A stretch of 5,275 bases of DNA from an uncultured Ideonella sp. (GTDB lineage Bacteria > Pseudomonadota > Gammaproteobacteria > Burkholderiales > Burkholderiaceae), in assembly GCA_946479475.1 (NCBI GenBank), contig CAMLGG010000332.1:1-5275 (forward strand), read 5' to 3'. The notes under the pieces were generated by a model that saw nothing but the letters and a program-made list of their open reading frames with translations, made no database searches and was not told where the DNA came from. This document shows, piece after piece, positions 5,248 to 5,275 of the stretch. Each line of letters opens with the position of its first letter. Within the stretch, counting starts at the first letter, position 1. A program made the translations under genes and the position numbers.

Positions 5248-5275
5248 ACGTCACCCAGTCCGCGAGGCCCGGCTG

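Overview
The window is very GC-rich, has strong G/C preference at third codon positions, and uses tight bacterial gene packing. Together with the protein families present, this suggests a betaproteobacterium, probably Burkholderiales. That placement is an inference from composition and protein style, because no marker gene is present. Five protein genes are visible: four complete and one cut by the left edge.

Left block (1-586, + strand): the C-terminal end of a glucose/sorbosone-type PQQ sugar dehydrogenase overlaps by 4 bp a small exported class I cytochrome c with one CXXCH haem site. This looks like a periplasmic dehydrogenase with its own electron acceptor. Converging on it after only 15 bp is a minus-strand gene (602-1768) for a secreted FG-GAP/VCBS protein with six clear Asp-rich calcium loops and a seventh degenerate one, fitting a seven-bladed beta-propeller.

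Central block (1863-4121): a WYL-domain (YafY-like) transcriptional regulator on the minus strand diverges from an unrecognised 366-residue protein on the plus strand. The 156-bp gap between them holds two copies of one palindrome, CAGGCTCA-N5-TGAGCCTG, with centres 55 bp apart. The simplest reading is that these are operators of the WYL regulator controlling both genes. The plus-strand partner has a segment resembling the degenerate HNH-like form 'C-x-x-T ... DR-(I/V)-(D/N) ... GY-x-x-GN(L/V) ... AKG', although several usual catalytic positions are replaced. This regulator/effector pair is the most interesting part of the window.

Right block (4251-5275): an FkbM-family SAM-dependent methyltransferase is followed by about 175 bp without a gene. 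That stretch holds a perfect 26-bp palindrome and two further GC-rich hairpins, and possibly a weak promoter for a gene beyond the right edge. No tRNA, rRNA, CRISPR array, transposase or integrase was seen.
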